A DNA stretch of 64,000 bases from Paracoccidioides lutzii Pb01 (lineage: Eukaryota; Ascomycota; Eurotiomycetes; Onygenales; Ajellomycetaceae): positions 62,001 to 126,000 of the forward strand of contig NW_015440973.1 in the NCBI RefSeq assembly GCF_000150705.2, given 5' to 3'. A model generated the notes under the pieces. That model saw only the letters and a program-made list of their open reading frames with translations, ran no database searches and had not been told where the DNA came from. Of the stretch, positions 1 through 11,100 are shown in pieces; positions within the stretch are counted from its first letter, which is position 1, and every line of letters begins with the position of its first letter. Both the position numbers and the translations under genes were made by a program.

Positions 1-1677
1 CAGATGCTCTATTATGAAGAGAGCAGAACATGCTATAGAATGCTGATGATGAGAGAATCAAGCAGAGACAAGCTCAACTACTTAAATTTAATGTACTGGC
101 ATCTGAAATGAAATCAAGAGTGACTGCTACCAGTGTGAAACCTGAGATGTCTCTTCAAGCTCAGTGAAATAAGACTCACAAAAATGACAAGATTCTGCAG
201 TGTCTGAAGTAGACTCTTTGTGAGAGAAGATTCAGATTTCTTTCTGAACTCAGCATTAAGGCCTCTGTCTCTAAGTGCTCTTTAAATGAGAATGAAGAGC
301 TTCTCTTTTAAGATCATAAGTGGATGCCAGACTTTGAATCTCTTTAAATCAGATTAGTGCATGAGACTCATAACTCATCTCTTACTGACCATCCTGGGCA
401 AGAGCAAATGGCAGAAGTTTTAAGATATGAGTTCTACTGGCCAGGCTATATCACTGATATGAGAAGAATGATCAGAAACTACTATCTTTGCAGATCAAAC
501 ACTGCATAGAGAGATTGACATCAGGAACTACTTAAGCCTCTTCTAATTCCTGAATGTATGTGACAGGAGCTTTTCATGAACTTTATTATAAACTTATCAA
601 ACTCTAAATAATACACAAACATCATGATTATAATAGACAGACTGATCAAGAGAGTTATATTAAAAGCAGTTAAGAAAACTGATATAAAGATAGTGATTAG
701 AGTGTTTCTTCACAACATCATCTCTCAACATGACATCTCTAAGGCAGTAGTGTCAGATTGAGAATCAGCTTTCACAAGCATATTTTGAACTCAGATGTGT
801 GAAAAATTAGACATTAAAAGATGACTCTTCATAGTCTATCACTCAGAGACTGATGGAGCTACAGAGCAAATGAATCAAACTCTGAAAATCTATCTACATA
901 AGTATGTTAGCATTCAACAAGATGACTGATGTGAATAACTCTCTCTGATAGAGCTGACTATCAATAATAGAGATGCTGCCTCAACAGATGTGAGCTCATT
1001 CTTTTTAACATATCTTTTTTATATCTTCTCCATTGATATAGCTGATGCACCTCCTGTTGAAATATCACATAATCTCATTGAGTTTGCAGATGATTATATG
1101 AGGAAGACTTATGAAGTGTTGAAGTGAGCTCAAGTAAAAATGACAGATGCTCAGCAATCTCAAAAGAACTATGTGAATAGATAAAGAGACTCAGCTTCAA
1201 GCTTTCAACCTAGAGATAAGATCTGATTGAGCTTAGAGAACATGAGAACTAATCACCTGTGCAAGAAGCTGAACACAAAATACAATCAATATACTGTGCT
1301 AGAAAAGATAGAATCTCATGCTTACTGACTAAATGTCTCATCTGACATTCACAATATCTTTAATGTAAAGCTTCTACATGTAGTAGCAACAGATCCCTTG
1401 CCTAGTCAGAGGCAAACTGACTAGCAGCCACTCACTATAGAGATCCTGAAAGGATCTGAGTTTGAGATTGAGGAAATTTGAGGTGAACAAACCTACCAGA
1501 GAAAAAAGTAATACCTTGTTAAATGAGTAAGTTGGGCTGAGCCTACATAGAATGATGTAAGTCTTCTACAAAAAGTGAAGGCTTTGAACACTTAAGAGGC
1601 CTCTCAGCAGGCAAAATTAGATGTAAAGAGAGCTTTAAATAGTCATAAAGGCCTGCAATAAAGAGGAAGAAGGGGGG
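1..1677 (+). pseudogene. C1: 3' part of a RIP-decayed Ty3/gypsy chromovirus pol (integrase and chromodomain)
   Basis: The plus strand reads, with many stops, as the end of a gypsy polyprotein. Around 355-510 there is an integrase zinc-binding region (His-His, then the HPG and EFYWPG motifs, then Cys). The catalytic core follows at about 560-1000, with the VVSD aspartate near 745-760. A chromodomain-like stretch (YLVK, then AEPT) lies near 1510-1560. Most stops stand where Trp or Gln codons are expected, as C-to-T/G-to-A decay would give. A polypurine tract at 1660-1677 abuts the 3' LTR. The 5' part lies outside the window. The same family is present as C2 on the opposite strand at 37-42 kb, where the aligned peptides are nearly identical. 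It is non-functional; the family assignment is firm. Confidence 0.88.
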
Positions 1678-1878
1678 TATTATAAGAGGCTGAACTATTA
1701 GATTCACTCTGACTGACTGACTCAGCCTAGCCATTGTTTGCATGTGCGCATATGATCATGCTATGTGAGCTTGCTTAAGCTCGAGTTCTCATCTCATTCT
1801 TTTCTTCCCTTTCTCAAGCAATTCGTCCTTGTTATATAGTAGGACTAGCTTCTAGTTCTTAGAGCTTAATCCTCTACA
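1678..1878 (+). repeat. C1 3' LTR (201 bp)
   Basis: The segment starts TATTATAAGAGG (ancestral TG start mutated to TA) immediately after a polypurine tract and ends CCTCTACA. It aligns over its full length with the LTRs at 37002-37202 and 42162-42359, read in reverse there. The first 5 bp after it, ACTAT, would be the target duplication, but the partner is outside the window. Confidence 0.88.
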
Positions 1879-1933
1879 ACTATGAAATTCATAATAAAAA
1901 GATATTAGTAATTGTAAAAGCATTGACAGAATG

Positions 1934-2228
1934 TATCATAGCTCAACTAGAGTCAGAATGATAACAAGACAACAGCTTCAATTCATCTATATAACTAGAT
2001 AGCTATGATGAGAATATTAAACTAAGAATTAAAATGAAGAATAAATGAATAGCTAAATATATATATAATTGAGAATTAGATCAGATCAACCTTTGAAGCA
2101 AATATGATTGAGAATTAAATCAGATCAATATGAGTAATTAAATATAGTTGATGTTAGAACAGATCAACTTTTAGAATATAGCAGAGTAGATCAATCTTTA
2201 TTCATATATAAGCAACTACGTTATAATA
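1934..2228 (+). repeat. B1 5' LTR (295 bp)
   Basis: It begins TATCATAGCTC (compare TGTCATGGCTC in the unmutated solo copy) and ends ACGTTATAATA (compare GCGCCGTAACA). It is about 39 bp longer than its partner because a segment containing GAGAATTAGATCAGATCAA is partly duplicated inside it. Confidence 0.85.
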
Positions 2229-2479
2229 CTATCCTTTGATTTAAAAAAGTATTTATCCTCAAGCAGCTATATTAGAAGCAAGAAAAGAGCAAAATGAAAA
2301 TTCATCATGTCTATCAGTAGGCTAACTGTTTTGATTATTTTTCATCAGATTCTTATAGATTTCTTTTCATATCTGACTAATATCAAAGTTGTCATTAAAT
2401 CTTTACCTAGAGGTTGAAATTCTTTTAACAGTTTGACAGTGATAGAGCTTAGAAGAATGTGAACAGAAGTGATAGTCTT

Positions 2480-2701
2480 TATTAGGGAGCGAATGCGAGC
2501 TGCATAAAAAGGAAGCTCTCTGCGTTGCTAACTGCTATATAACAAAATAGTAAGGTTGGTGAGGAAAAGAGGTGTCAGGGTCTGCTCAGATTATAAATGG
2601 CCCACATGATCATGTGACTGGGTCACAGCTGATCCGCTAGATCCCATGTGGGGTGTGGTCACATGATGGGGATAAACCTAGCCTCAGCACTGAGTCTAAC
2701 A
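2480..2701 (-). repeat. A1 3' LTR (222 bp)
   Basis: On the plus strand it starts TATTAGGGAGCG (TG mutated to TA) and ends AGTCTAACA. It aligns along its full length with 7943-8164 and with the A2 LTRs except in part of U3. Confidence 0.92.
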
Positions 2702-5700
2702 TCACCCCTGATCTAGAAGTGGGCATGTCCTCATGCTGGAAGATCATCATCATCTTCATCTTTCAGATAGCTGCTCATCTCTCATGCTCTTACTTATTCA
2801 TCTAGGTGTTTCAGTGAACTGACTTTAGTGGAATTGACCTCATGGAAATTCTATATTGTATAGAGTGATTTTTTAAAGTTATGAGTAATATATCATAAAG
2901 AATTCTTATCAAACTCTTTTCAGTGCATCTGATACTACAGCTTGCTCTGACTTATTCAACTGGTCAGTATACAATCTATCTCTCATTCATTCTTTCTATC
3001 TATTTTGATTGAGTTCAGTGATTTAACAGTCTGATCAGATAGAAAGTTTCTAAGATTTTTAAATAACTTATCTGAGAAGAAGATTGAATGAATCTTCATT
3101 GTTGCAGAAAAATTCAGTTCGTAGACATTGTTCATCTTTTTTAGAATTCTGAAGAAGTCAGTATTCTACTCTGTCAGTTTACAGCTTGATCAATTTATCT
3201 TATATGATCTCAATATTAGATAAATAAAATCTTCTACTATAAAGTTAGACTCTCAGTGATGTTTATCAGTCAGTCTCTTCATCTGTTTCTGTGTTGTTCT
3301 TAAGTCTCTACTTGTCTGATTTCAGATCTCTTTCATTCAGTGAATGAAGTTTCTTGCTGCTTTTTAATTTCTTTTCTTATTTATATTCAATTTTTTCACT
3401 GATGATTGTCAGTCAAATGATATTCAGAATTCATATTCATTTATTGTAAGAAAAAAGAAGATCTTTGTGAAAGCATTTGAAGTAGCTATGAAGACATAAT
3501 CTATAATGAGTAGTCACTCATCTCAGTTATCTTGATAGTAACTGATATAGAGGTGAAGATGAGTAATAATGTATTGATTTATCACTTCTGTCTGTTCATC
3601 AGTTTATATGTGATGCACTATTGAGAGTTTCAGTTTTATGCTCAGAATCTGTATAAACTTATCTCAAAAGCTTGATATGAACTGAGGGTCTCAGTTACAA
3701 ACAATTGAGTTAGACATCTTATTGTATAAATAGTAGAATTGAATGAATAGTCAGATTAGCTTCTAGACTGTAACTTCTCAGATAATCAGAATAAAGATTA
3801 TCTTCTTACTTAGCTGATATACTATAATCAAAATGATATCTTAATCTGTTTTACTTTTTAATATATTCATAAAGTTTATAGTGATATGCTGCTATACTTG
3901 TTCTGGTATTGATAATAACTTTAGTAAATCAGAAGTCTTATCTCTTAAAATTTTATTAACCTGACATACATAGTAGTTTCAAATGTAGTACAGGACATCT
4001 GTTCATCAAATAACTCATTAATAGTATAATTGCATCAGAGTCAGAATTTTTTATACTTTAGAGTGTGCTGTTGAAGCTTGATCATGAATTTCTTGCAGTA
4101 GCTTAGTTATCAGAATTTTTTTTTTCTAAACAAATATTACTAGTCTTTCATTATACTGTAATATCTTATTTTTCATTATATAAAGACTATTCTCATCATT
4201 TGCCTACTGTCACAGAAGCTCAATTGAGATAATTATCTTGTTTAAATACACTATATGCTCAGTAATATTCTTTTTTTCTGAGAAGTTGATGCTAGTAATA
4301 TCTGTAAAGAGAGTGATCTGAAGATCAAGAGTCTTTAATTCTAGAAGAATCTTCATACAGCTGTTCTGTTGCCTTCTAATCTGCTCAAATCTACTTAATG
4401 TATTTGCTAGTAAATTGACCTTATCTGATCAATACTTGATCTCAAAGTAGAAGCAGAAAAAGAACTCTGCTCAGCAGACTTGATATACATTTAGCTTTTT
4501 GATAGTCATAAAGTGTTTCAGTATACAATGATCAATAAGAATCTTGAATTATTTCTGTTATTATAGTCTCTTAAGCTTTGCTTATTAATTTTATAAAACT
4601 CAGATCACTATCAGTATTTTCTTATCATGAACTTCATAATTAAGTTATGTATTATTCATTAACTTTGAATAGAAGACTACTGAGTATCAAAGATTATTTT
4701 TAAATCTTTGACTTAGTATCTTAGTCACTACTTCATCAGAGACATCAATCTCAATATGAGTCTTCTGCTCATAGTCATAATAATATAGTGTTAAAGTCTC
4801 CACTAGCTATCTCTTCAGTTTTTTAAAGACTAATTGACATTCTGATATTTACATAAATAAAGTAGTCTTCTTTATCAACTGATATAGTAATTTTGCAATT
4901 CAGCTGTAATTTTTTATGAATCATTAGTAGAAATCGTTAAATTCTAGAAATAACTAAAGTTCTTTAATTATAATGAGAGATTGTCATCTTATAATAATAA
5001 CTGTCTTCTTCAGATTTGCCTCAATTTCTTCTATACTAATGATAAACTTTAGATATTTTATTCTCTGAACTGTAAACTCATACTTCTGAATGCTGGCTTA
5101 TAAATCAGCTATCTTTAGCTGATCTAGCACTGAATTTATCTGCTATTTGTACTTCTCCAGGTTCTTGCTATAGATTAAAATATCATTCATGAATGCTGCT
5201 ATAAACTTATCTAGATAGTCAAAGAAGATACTGTTAATAAATTATTAAAAGCAGATAAAAGCATCTGTAAGACCAAAGGAGATCATCTGATATTTATAGA
5301 TTTTATAGCAGGTTCTAAAGATAATCAGATTCTCAGACTCAGAGTTTATTCAGATATAATAGAACCTTTGTCAAATGTTCAGCTTTGTAAAGTATTTTGC
5401 TTCATTGAGTCAGTCTATTAGCTTATTTATTATAGGCAAAAAATATTAATCTTATTTGATTATAGCATTTAGCTTGAAAAAGTTGACATAAAATTACAAC
5501 TTCTTCCCATTATGAGTAATCAGAATTGAAAAAGTATAGAGGACTGAACTTGAGATGATAAATCTCTTTATTAGATTGACTTTAAGATAAATTTTCACTG
5601 CCTTCAATTTCTCTAGATTTATCTTATATAGAGATGCATATCTAATACTTTGAATGAGATTAACATCAGACTGAAGCTCTATTTTAAAATTAGTGTTCTT

Positions 5701-7942
5701 CTGTATAGAGAGTAGTTTATCTGATGCTTTCTTTGAGAAGCAGTCTTCTCAGTCTTTCAATCATTCCGATAAATTGCTGATCAACTTCTCATCAAACTCA
5801 TTTTCAACTCTCACTAAACTTCATTTCTTCTCAAGCTGTCTATCAATTTCACATAAGCTGATTATAAAGACTATTGAGCTTCTGTTTTTTATATAATTAT
5901 AAAAGAAAGTAGTTTTAATGAAGTTTATATCCATCATCTGTAGTGCTATCTCCTCTCATGTCAGTCTCTATCTTATCTTAAATGTTATAACTAAGCTGAT
6001 CTCTTTCAATCTATAAAGCTGAGTCTGATACTTCTGTCTGATTTTCTTGTCCAGTTTGATCTTTTTTTTATTTTACATCTGCTTGATGCTCAGACTTAAA
6101 GTCTGAGAACTTCAGTATTGATTGAGATATTATTTTTAACACTGGCTCTGTCATCTGTTTAGGAATAAACTATTTACTTAGCCAAATCAGATATAGATTT
6201 TTTACATCAAGTCATATATTCTATGCTGTCAATCACTTTTATCTCAAGATGACAGAGTGCTGGTCTAGATCTATTATTAACAGAGAAATATTTTGATATT
6301 TCTGATCATTCACTTAGAGATTTAGAGTCAATATGCAGTTTATCATCTTACTAGATATATTATTGTATTTCTTCATGTGATATTTGAATAAGAGTTTCTG
6401 AAACTTTCTATTGAAAAATCTCATCAGTTCTATAATATATTGAATATTAATAAAATTTATATCATTCACTTCAGTATCAGCAAGAGAATTTGTAGAAGTA
6501 GTAATTTTATTATATATTAACTTGATAAGTATATCAAAGCTTTTTCCTCTAATGAAGTTCTTTTATATCAAACTTCTCATAGACTATTAAACTATATAAG
6601 ATGAAGTCTTCTCTCAGACTTACTCTTTTTCTGAATTTAATAAAAACTTAAAAATATTATTCTCTGTAAGCTCAATAATCATCTGTTGAAATTTTTATTT
6701 TATGAAGTAGTTTCTTGTGATGTGATTTTTCTTCTTGCAGTAGTAGCACTGAATATCTAAATAAGTATTCTCACTTTTCTTCATGATAAAAGATTTTGTA
6801 GTAGAGATGTCAGAAGAAGTTTGACTATTGAGAGTCTGTAAGATGTTTTGCTTAAGGGTATTAGATTCATTTTCTCATAAGCTCTTTGACTTTTGAGTAA
6901 CATTCATTGTCTGGAGAATATAAGCTGTCTAAATACAAATATTATAAAACTTAGTATATGTATTGATGATCACATTGACTGCTGCTATCATTTTCTGAAG
7001 ATTATAAAACAGCTTGTCATTGAAGTCTATCTTGTAGTCTCTATTGACAATCTTGATCTCACTCACCAGATGTATGAATTTTATGATAAATTCATGATAA
7101 TTATTCTCATTGTATATAATCAGCTTGTGATACTTATTTTTGATATTTTTCAGCTTTTTAGTATTCTTATATATATTGACTTGAGATGCTCAAATATCTT
7201 CTCTATAGTCTGATATCATTCAAAGTAATTCTCTTCTATATAAAATGCAATATGATATGCTGTGTTCTCATCTGTTCAGTTCTTAATATATACAATTTTC
7301 ATATGTTCTATAGAGTAGTAATTGACATTCTCTCAGAGCTTGTTCCTTATGCAGAAAAGTCAGTGCTCAAACTTTGATTTCTTATCATCAGTGAGATGTT
7401 TTGAATCATCAATCTTGACAAATCTCCTTGTATTCTCTGAGAAAGTAGTATTTTGATTTGTTGCTTGATTACTGATTATCATTTGAATCAAAATGTGACT
7501 AAACTCATTACATTCTATGATGAGCTCATTAATTTAACTCTACTTAATAGTTGCTTGAGCTGCAGCATCATTCTATTTCATTCACAGATGTGTGACTGTA
7601 TCTTTTAGTACCTTCTCATCATCAAAAATGCGGTTGAAGATTATTGTTAACTTATTGTAGATATGATTTTTATTTAAATAAATTATCTCTCTGAATTCCT
7701 CAACTGAGATGCATAATTGATTGATTGATTTTATTAGAATGTATTATCAGTTCTTTTGACTTCTTTCAAGAGGTTGAGAGCCTGCAATAATCATCTGATG
7801 TCAGATTAAGCTGTTGTCTTCAACAGTTAATTTAATATATTATTAAACTCTCAACTAGTAGGTTTTAATTCAACAAAAATACTTGAGTTTTTTTTTTTTT
7901 TTACTGAAACCTGAGTGGAAAGGTAGGAGAACCTTAGTATTA
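2702..7942 (-). pseudogene. A1 gag-pol relic
   Basis: The minus-strand reading contains a gag region with a CCHC-like knuckle (CYYCK) near 6715-6760 and an RT region near 5000-5560. The RT catalytic box at about 5171-5220 reads FMNDILIYS: the first catalytic Asp of the usual DD pair is Asn, as a GAT-to-AAT change would produce. RNase H and integrase follow towards 2900. There are dozens of stop codons and no ORF longer than about 100 codons, so it cannot encode active protein. The mutations are almost all transitions on an AT-enriching course. Plus-strand ORFs such as 6893-7213 are shadows. Confidence 0.88.
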
Positions 7943-8164
7943 TGTTAGAGAGTGAATGTGAGCTACATAAGAAGGAAGTTCTCTGCATTGCTAACTGCTA
8001 TATAATGAAATTTTAAGATTGATGAGGAAAAGGGGTGTCAAAGTCTGCTCAGATTATAAACAGCCCACATGATCACATGACTGGGTCACAGCCGATCCGC
8101 TAGGTCCCATGTGGGGCGTGATCATGTGATGGGGATAAACCCAGTCTCGGCGCTGAGCTTAACA
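7943..8164 (-). repeat. A1 5' LTR (222 bp)
   Basis: On the plus strand it starts TGTTAGAGAG and ends GAGCTTAACA. Just outside it, at 7928-7941, lies AACCTTAGTATTA, whose complement is the primer-binding site. That site is complementary to the family's own LTR (AACCTTAGTATT at 44133-44144 in A2). Confidence 0.9.
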
Positions 8165-8352
8165 GTCTTCAATTCAAAGATCATTAAATTCACAGTGTAC
8201 ACAACAGTCTTCTTGATGAGATGTGTGATGAGAAATCATCTGAAAGATCAAGAGCATTAACTTGAATCTGATTAAGATACATAAAGTTATAACATTCATA
8301 ATGATTAGATTGATCAGATTGAGTCAAGCTATTGAAGTGAGTTGAGTTGTTC

Positions 8353-8480
8353 AGTGATTAGAGTAAGCTAGATTATTGAAATAAGCTAAGCTATTAAGTG
8401 ATTAGAGTGAGCCAGGCTATTGAAGCAAGCTGAGCTATTGAAGTGATTAGAGTGAGCCAGGCACTCAACTAGATCAACTG
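8353..8480 (+). repeat. 44-45 bp tandem repeat, 3 copies, inside B1
   Basis: Copies begin at 8353, 8397 and 8442, each opening AGTGATTAGAGT followed by AAGCTAG or GAGCCAGG, then an ATTGAA..AAGCTGAGC body. They lie in the internal region of B1. Confidence 0.75.
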
Positions 8481-8872
8481 AGAAGCATGTGACAAGAATG
8501 AATAGAAAAAACTAAAAATTAATTGCAGGATAATATATAGAAATTTCTTGTATATTTATAAAAGATTTAGCTGAGCTAGATAATTTCAAATTGATATTTG
8601 AGGCTTTAGCAGAATTGAGATATCTTTGAAGAATTCAAACAATCTTAGACTCTGACCTCATAGAGAATACGTTCAAATTTAATAATATAGACTGTTAGAA
8701 ATTCAATTAATATCTAGTAAAAAGAACTTTAAATAAATTAGAATTGAGATTGAAATTAAAAGTTATTGATTTTAATAAAACTTTTTGATAGTACTTTCAA
8801 ATTTCTGATAAAGAATAGTAAAAAAAACTTCTAAAATAAATATAATAGAGATAAAAATTAACAAAAATTTAA

Positions 8873-9115
8873 AGTACTCAGTATAGTCACAACTACTGAA
8901 AAGCTTATACAGTCACAGATATAGACATAGACATAGACATAGATATAGACTTGAGTATTCAACATAGTCATAATCACTGAAAAGCTTACATAGATACAAA
9001 TATAAATATAGATATAAATATAGATATAGACTTGAGTATTTAGCACAGTCGCAACTACTAAGAAGCTAACACAGATATAAATATATAAATATAGGCCTGC
9101 TACTCAATCTCTAGA
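8873..9115 (+). repeat. About 80-bp subterminal tandem repeat, 3 copies, inside B1
   Basis: Three successive units (starting near 8873, 8953 and 9032) each hold AGT-CA-CTACTGAAAAGCT-like text followed by an ATAGACATAGAC/ATAAATATAGAT hexamer run and end in TTGAGTAT. They finish about 30 bp before the 3' LTR. The minus-strand ORF of Tyr/Ile repeats here is a translation of this array, not a gene. Confidence 0.8.
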
Positions 9116-9144
9116 GTTTTTTCAGAAAGAGGAGTTTAGTATTA

Positions 9145-9400
9145 TATTATGACTCAGCTAGAGTCAGAATAATAACAAAATAACAGTGTCAATTTATCTA
9201 TTTAACTAAATAGCTATAATGAGAATATTAAACTGAGAATTAGAATGAAGAATAAATAAGCAATTAAATATATAAATAGTTGAGAATTAGATCAGATCAA
9301 CATGAGCAACTGAATATAATTAAGGTTAGAACGAATCAACCTTTAAAGTGTAGCAGGGCAGATCAACTTTTATTTATATATAAGTAGCTACGCTGTAATA
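9145..9400 (+). repeat. B1 3' LTR (256 bp)
   Basis: It begins TATTATGACTCAG and ends CGCTGTAATA, directly followed by the GAATG duplication. It aligns with 1934-2228 and with the solo LTR at 44816-45072. Confidence 0.87.
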
Positions 9401-9405
9401 GAATG

Positions 9406-11100
9406 ATACACTGAGCTGAAAGACCTTCAAAGAATAAAGAGATTCAAGATTTTGACTAATTATTGAGCTCTTGAGTACTTCATAATAACTAAGAATCTCA
9501 ATATTCAATAAATATAGTGAACAGAGTTTCTCTTTCAATTTTACTTTTTAATTTAATATCAGTTTGAATGTTAAAATACACTAGTAAATGTGCTGAGTTA
9601 GTTAGAGGTTTAGAAAAATAGCAAAAGCACTTAGATATAACTATTTCTCAAATTAAAAAGATTGAATTTAAAGATTATCAAGAAATTTATTGAGATTAAG
9701 ACTCTAGATGTAGATATATATATTTTTAATAAAGTTAAGATAAGAAATATAAAGAAAGAATTATTGAGATCATAATATAAAAAAATATAATAGAGAGAAT
9801 AGCACTGAGAGTTAATAAATGAACTTTTATATTTTGAAAAGCAATTAGTAATATCAATTGAAAAAGATTTTACTCTTCAAATATATCTTCTATAGAAGAT
9901 TTATGAGCAGTCACTAATAGTACACTCTGAGAAAGAAAAGCTACACTTGTTAGTAAAGATAAGATACTACTGAAATAATTGAATCAAGAATATTAATTAG
10001 TATATAAATAATTATCTAATGTACTGATAAATAAAGATCTCTTATGATAAAAATTCAGAGCTATTGAAGTCATTATTAATTTTCAACAGAGTCTGATAGC
10101 ATATATCAATAAACTTCATAAATAACTCTATGATGAAAAGAGATCATAGTATAATATTGATGATTATTTATTGACTAAGTAAAAAGTCTATATCTATTTC
10201 TATCATAAGAAAGGTAGATAATAAAGAACTGATAAAACTGTTCTTAAAGTGCTACTATGAATACTATAAAGTATCAGATTTAATTATATCAGACTATAAA
10301 TCATAATTCATCTCAGATTTCTAAGATGAGTTTATCAGATAATTAAAAGTTAAATGGAAGCTTTTATCAACTTATTACATATAAACAAATAGTCAAACTA
10401 AGATTGTCAATCAATATCTAATAATTAAACTCTATTTATATATAAACTACTATCAGGACAACTGAAATAAATAACTGCTAATGATAAATCATATAATTGA
10501 AGCTCTGATAAATAAATCAATTAAGATAACACTCTTTTTAACTGCTTATAAATATGAATTTCAAATGTTTTTTGATTGAAAGTCACTGTCAAAGACACTA
10601 TTTAGAGAAGAAAAGTTCAAACAATAAGATGCTCAGCAGTATATTATTCAAATAAAGAAAATCTGAAAGTTAACAGTTGATAATATGAAAAAGATATAAG
10701 AAATCATGAAACTATAAGTCAATAAGTATCATCAGAAGTCAAACTTTGAAGTAGAAAATAAGATCTTTTTTTTACTTAAGAACTATAGAATTCAACATCT
10801 TAGCAGAAAACTTATAAAGCAAAATAAAGAGTCTTTTGAGATTATTGAGAAAGTTAATAACAGCTACAGACTATGACTATTAAATAGTATAAAAATTTAC
10901 TTAATATTCTTTTTTGATAAATTATAGAAAGCTGCAAATGACTCTTTATCAAAATAACTAAATGAGATATTAGAATCAATCAAAATATAAAAAAAAAATG
11001 AGTAAAAAGTTAAGAATATTTTAGCAAGCTGTGTCTTCTATAAAAAGCTTTAATACTAAATAAAATAACTAAAATTAAATAAAAATTTAACATAATATTT
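9406..11100 (+). pseudogene. D: decayed gypsy pol relic (integrase region) flanking B1
   Basis: Between about 10240 and 10990 the plus strand reads, with stops, like a gypsy integrase core and tail: SD..SQFISDF, then KWKLSTAY, then a Q..N..L..L..Y..Q..W-type stretch, and a late LSRKLIKQNKESFEI segment like the linker before a chromodomain. The weaker upstream part (9406-10240) is compatible with the integrase N-terminus. I find no LTR for it. B1 was inserted into it or beside it (GAATG duplication). It is very AT-rich and clearly dead. Confidence 0.65.

Larger units (their letters stand above)
2480..8164 (-). mobile_element. A1: full-length RIP-decayed Ty3/gypsy chromovirus inserted in B1
   Basis: It is bounded by 222-bp LTRs at 2480-2701 and 7943-8164 and by a perfect 5-bp duplication GTCTT (2475-2479 and 8165-8169). 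Read on the minus strand the order is 5' LTR, primer-binding site, gag, protease, RT/RNase H, integrase, chromodomain, 3' LTR. It is the same family as A2 (33083-44210) but with a diverged U3 (222 against 265 bp LTRs). It carries the uninterrupted version of the site (around 4282-4286) where C2 entered A2. Confidence 0.92.
1934..9400 (+). mobile_element. B1: LTR element without visible pol, interrupted by A1
   Basis: Two related LTRs (1934-2228 and 9145-9400) are bounded by a perfect 5-bp target duplication, GAATG, at 1929-1933 and 9401-9405. Element A1 (2480-8164) sits inside with its own duplication. Removing A1 leaves about 1.2 kb of internal DNA (2229-2479 and 8170-9144). I find no gag, RT or integrase motif there, only short tandem repeats and a purine-rich AGAAAGAGGAG just before the 3' LTR. 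This looks like a non-autonomous (LARD/TRIM-like) or internally deleted element. A cleaner LTR of the same family stands alone at 44816-45072. Confidence 0.85.

Noticed and set aside
8858..9115. Possible CRISPR-like array
   Set aside because: The repeat units are about 80 bp and contiguous, without unique spacers; it is a tandem repeat inside an LTR element in a eukaryotic genome.
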